From Spirodela intermedia (Eukaryota > Streptophyta > Magnoliopsida > Alismatales > Araceae), in contig LR746276.1 of assembly GCA_902729315.2 (NCBI GenBank), forward strand, positions 3,950,169-4,014,168: DNA of 64,000 bases. Reading direction: 5' to 3'. Both the position numbers and the translations under genes were made by a program. Numbering within the stretch: position 1 is the stretch's first letter; the number at the start of each line of letters is the position of its first letter. Shown here piece by piece: positions 61,235 through 64,000 of this stretch. The notes under the pieces are model-generated. The model was not told where the DNA came from, ran no database searches, and worked only from the letters and a program-made list of their open reading frames with translations.

Positions 61235-62858
61235 TGATAAGTCTTCATTATCATGAGTTAATAATTAGTAAATAATATACTTTTAGCTTTAACTCATGAT
61301 AAATAGACTTATATTTGTGTTAACGTGTGAAAAGTGCTTTTCAGTTGATTAATGTGAATTTTTAGGTAATTATGTGATTTTACATTGAATTTATATGATT
61401 TTTACAGTCTTGCTAAGAAAAAAAAAAAAAAAAAAGACAAAATGAGGGGGATGTGCCGGCCAGCCGGGCCCGCAAGTGGGTCGGAAGCTCAGTCGGGGAG
61501 TAGCCGCGAGCAGGGGCTTGAGCGGCTAGGACCGATAGGGGCACGTGTGTGCGCCACTCCCCTTCCACGTCACCGGTGGCCAGCCGGCTGTGGGGCAAGG
61601 AGTGGTCGTACACGCGAGAGAAGGGACTTTGCTTAGAAAGCTAACATTACTATATATTCGCCCAAAAAATCGCCGCACAACCGATGTGGGACTAAACCCG
61701 CGTCACACCTTCTCAGAAGAGGCGGGCGACCGGCGTGGGTTCAAGTACTTCTAGAGTCAAAAGTTATATATTTTTATCTGATTATCGCGACTTTCCTGCA
61801 GATCGTCGGTGAAGGATTAAGCAACGAGAATCGCTGGATCATCGGCGAAAATCTCGTCAACGCGATTCGCAGAGCATTGCTACTAAAATTGCAGAACAAT
61901 TCGCGATAAAAGGATCGTGAATCCATCAAGTAAATCATCTCCGATTGATTGACGAACAAGCCGTCGTCAGGAAGAGGACGATCCACCGAGAGACGAGTCG
62001 CCACCTCTTGAGAGCGTACCAGATGTGATGAAGAGCCTCCTCTTGCTGCGCGGACCTGAGGATGAAGCTCCCTGACACGCACCCCACCTCCATTCAGCTC
62101 CTCTCTGTCGTGTGACAGCCGCCGGAGAGTCACGAAGTCGCTGTTTTTGCGCTCCGCCAGGTGACAGCCGCCGGAGACGATTTGACGACCCATTTCATTA
62201 ATCTCTAGACTTCGCGAGAAGATCTAGAGATAGCCCACATCGTCCTTGTCCAAGGAGAGCCTTCGAGGCTGTGGACACTGCACGACGATCCTCCTGAACG
62301 CTCAGGATTCCGGTGCATCGCCGACGCATCGCCGTTGCGACGCCGGAACTCTATTTTCCTACTTTTAACTTACTTTACGCTTCATTTAGTGATAGTTTTT
62401 CTGATTTTAATTTACCAAAATATACTTTGTTCTATTACGATTCTTTCGGCTTTTACAGATCTTAATTTGATTAATTAAATCGTCTGTAATCGCTTACGTA
62501 AGAATCGCCAGGCAGAAATCTGTTTTCGCCCGATTCGCGTTTGCCGAGCGCTGAAATCATCCTGACGTCCGCATCCTTATTTCCTTTTTTCGTGAATTTT
62601 AAATATATTTCCTTTTCATTTCTTAGTATAAAATTCACATAAAATAGTATTCTCTAAGGAAAATTTCTGAATAATTACCAGATATTATATTACATCCCTA
62701 TGATCGACTTGGAAAATTACCGCTATTTTTGGAAGTTTTATTGAATTATAATTGATATATTTATTCAAAAATACTTCTAGATATCCGAAAATTTGTATTT
62801 TCTAGTTTTATAAATTTTATATTTGCGTGATTTAATATAAAACGACTAAGTCACGTCA
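61235..62858 (+). repeat. 3' LTR
   Basis: Matches 52529-54166. It lacks a segment of about 27 bases present in the 5' LTR near 52705 and has a longer A-run there instead. It ends TCACGTCA before the probable target duplication CTGTC (62859-62863). Confidence 0.9.
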
Positions 62859-64000
62859 CTGTCCATTTACCTTAAAGTTATGGTCGCTTTTAGGATCTTT
62901 AATCATTACAGCCCCATAATCATATGTCTCTTCCACCACATAAGGCCCTGTCCATTTTGATTTTAATTTTCTTGGGAATAATTTCAGCCTAGAATCATAT
63001 AACCACACTTTTTGTCCAACATCAAATTTTATTCTACTAATGTATTTATCATGAAAAGTTTTAGTTTTTTCTTTATATATTCTATGATTTTCATAAGCTT
63101 CATTCCTCAACTCCTCTAGTTCATGTAGTTGAAAAATTCTATGCCCACCAGTTGATTTTTCATCCATACATATATTTTTTATAGCCCATTATGCTTTATG
63201 CTCTATTTCCACAAGAAGATGTCATGGCTTTCCAAAAATGAGATGAAATGGGGACATACCTATGGGATTTTTATAAGCTGTTCTATAAGCCCATAATGCA
63301 TCTTGTAATTTTTTGGGTCAATCTTTCCTATCTAGTCTAACTATTTTTCTCAAAATTATCTGAATTTCCCTATTTGCTACTTTAGCTTGCCCATTTGTTT
63401 GGGGATGATATGGAGTGGCTACTTTATGGTGTACTCTATTTTTTTTCAACAATTTTCTGAAATGTTCATTTGTAAAATATATTCCTCCATCACTAATAAT
63501 CACTCTAGGACATCCAAATTTCGAAAACTATTTTCCTACACAAATTTCATCACGATTTTATGATCATTAGTTCTAGTAGGAATAGCTTCCACCCACTTCG
63601 ACACATAATCAATAGCAAGCAAAATATATTCATATTTTTCAGCTGATAGGAAGGGATCTATGAAATCTATTCCCCATACATCAAAAATTTCGACTACTAA
63701 CATGTTACTCATGGGCATTTCATCTTTTTTACTCATGTTACCTATGGATTGGCATGAAATACATGTTTTACTAAATTCTATAGAATCTCTAATGATTGTA
63801 GGCTAATAAAAACCACATTGAAAAGTTTTTCAAGCTATTTTTCGTCCAGAGAAATGTCCTCCACAATTAGATGAATGGCACATGTTAATAATGCTATGAT
63901 ATTCTTCTTCAAGAGCACATCTCCTTAAAATTTCATCATTGCCCAAGTAATATAAATCAGGATCATGCCAAAAATATTTTCTAATCTTAGAAAAGAAATG
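62859..64000 (-). pseudogene. Integrase fragment of the minus-strand Athila-like element (runs off the window)
   Basis: Continuation of the element interrupted at 52528. Minus-strand frames: 63736-63536 (core start, GIDFIDPF), 63503-63318 (ISDGG and the third catalytic region, where GQVE has become GQAK, so the catalytic Glu is lost), and 63167-62864 (C-terminal [15 protein letters not shown]). The right end carries the zinc-binding part on the minus strand. Stops and frameshifts separate the pieces. Confidence 0.88.

Larger units (their letters stand above)
52529..62858 (+). mobile_element. Complete Athila-like Ty3/Gypsy LTR retrotransposon, coding region decayed
   Basis: About 10.3 kb: 5' LTR 52529-54166, tRNA-Asp primer site 54172-54189, gag, protease, RT/RNase H and integrase in the Gypsy order (54370-59626), a non-coding 3' region of 1.6 kb, polypurine tract 61224-61234, and 3' LTR 61235-62858. 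It is inserted in the integrase end of the minus-strand element; the flanking 5-mers CTGTT (52524-52528) and CTGTC (62859-62863) are the likely target duplication. The LTRs look about 95% identical by eye. Stops and frameshifts break the polyprotein, and two catalytic residues are lost. Confidence 0.93.

Overview
This window is nuclear DNA of a flowering plant, probably a monocot. The genes have GT-AG introns, and the exons are strikingly GC-rich against AT-rich intergenic DNA. All recognisable families are plant ones, and the repeats are plant Ty3/Gypsy (Athila-type) LTR retrotransposons with a tRNA-Asp primer site. The species cannot be fixed from the sequence alone.

Layout. 1-5000: AT-rich DNA with a solo retrotransposon LTR (968-2634). 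5512-7640 (+): an NPF6-type (NRT1/PTR) anion transporter in four exons. 7641-12780: AT-rich, gene-free. 13025-15481 (+): an intronless TPR-PB1 (Phox/CLMP1-like) protein. 18562-20436 (-): a secreted GH17 beta-1,3-glucanase with a CBM43 (X8) domain whose last 11 residues come from a 35-nt second exon. 21527-25706 (+): a four-exon DUF3537 membrane protein. 27800-37018 (+): plastid terminal oxidase (PTOX/IMMUTANS) in nine exons, with all six di-iron ligands. 38140-48574: two near-identical CDC20 genes in a 2.8-kb inverted repeat, transcribed towards each other across a 4.9-kb AT-rich spacer. 49208-64000: a nested pair of Athila-like elements. A minus-strand element, of which the window holds the 3' LTR, the 3' region and part of the integrase, is split by a complete plus-strand element (52529-62858) with two LTRs, a primer site, and decayed gag, protease, RT/RNase H and integrase.

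The genes do not form a pathway. They are ordinary single plant genes: anion transport, organelle/cytoskeleton adaptor, cell-wall glucan hydrolysis, unknown membrane function, plastoquinol oxidation, and APC/C activation in mitosis. The most unusual structure is the CDC20 inverted duplication. Both copies keep open four-exon structures and the same E2F/MSA-like promoter sites. The minus copy has a tight cluster of substitutions in a motif I recall as conserved in the family. I found no CRISPR array, rRNA gene or convincing tRNA gene. Exon joins were deduced by hand from reading frame, splice dinucleotides and family motifs.
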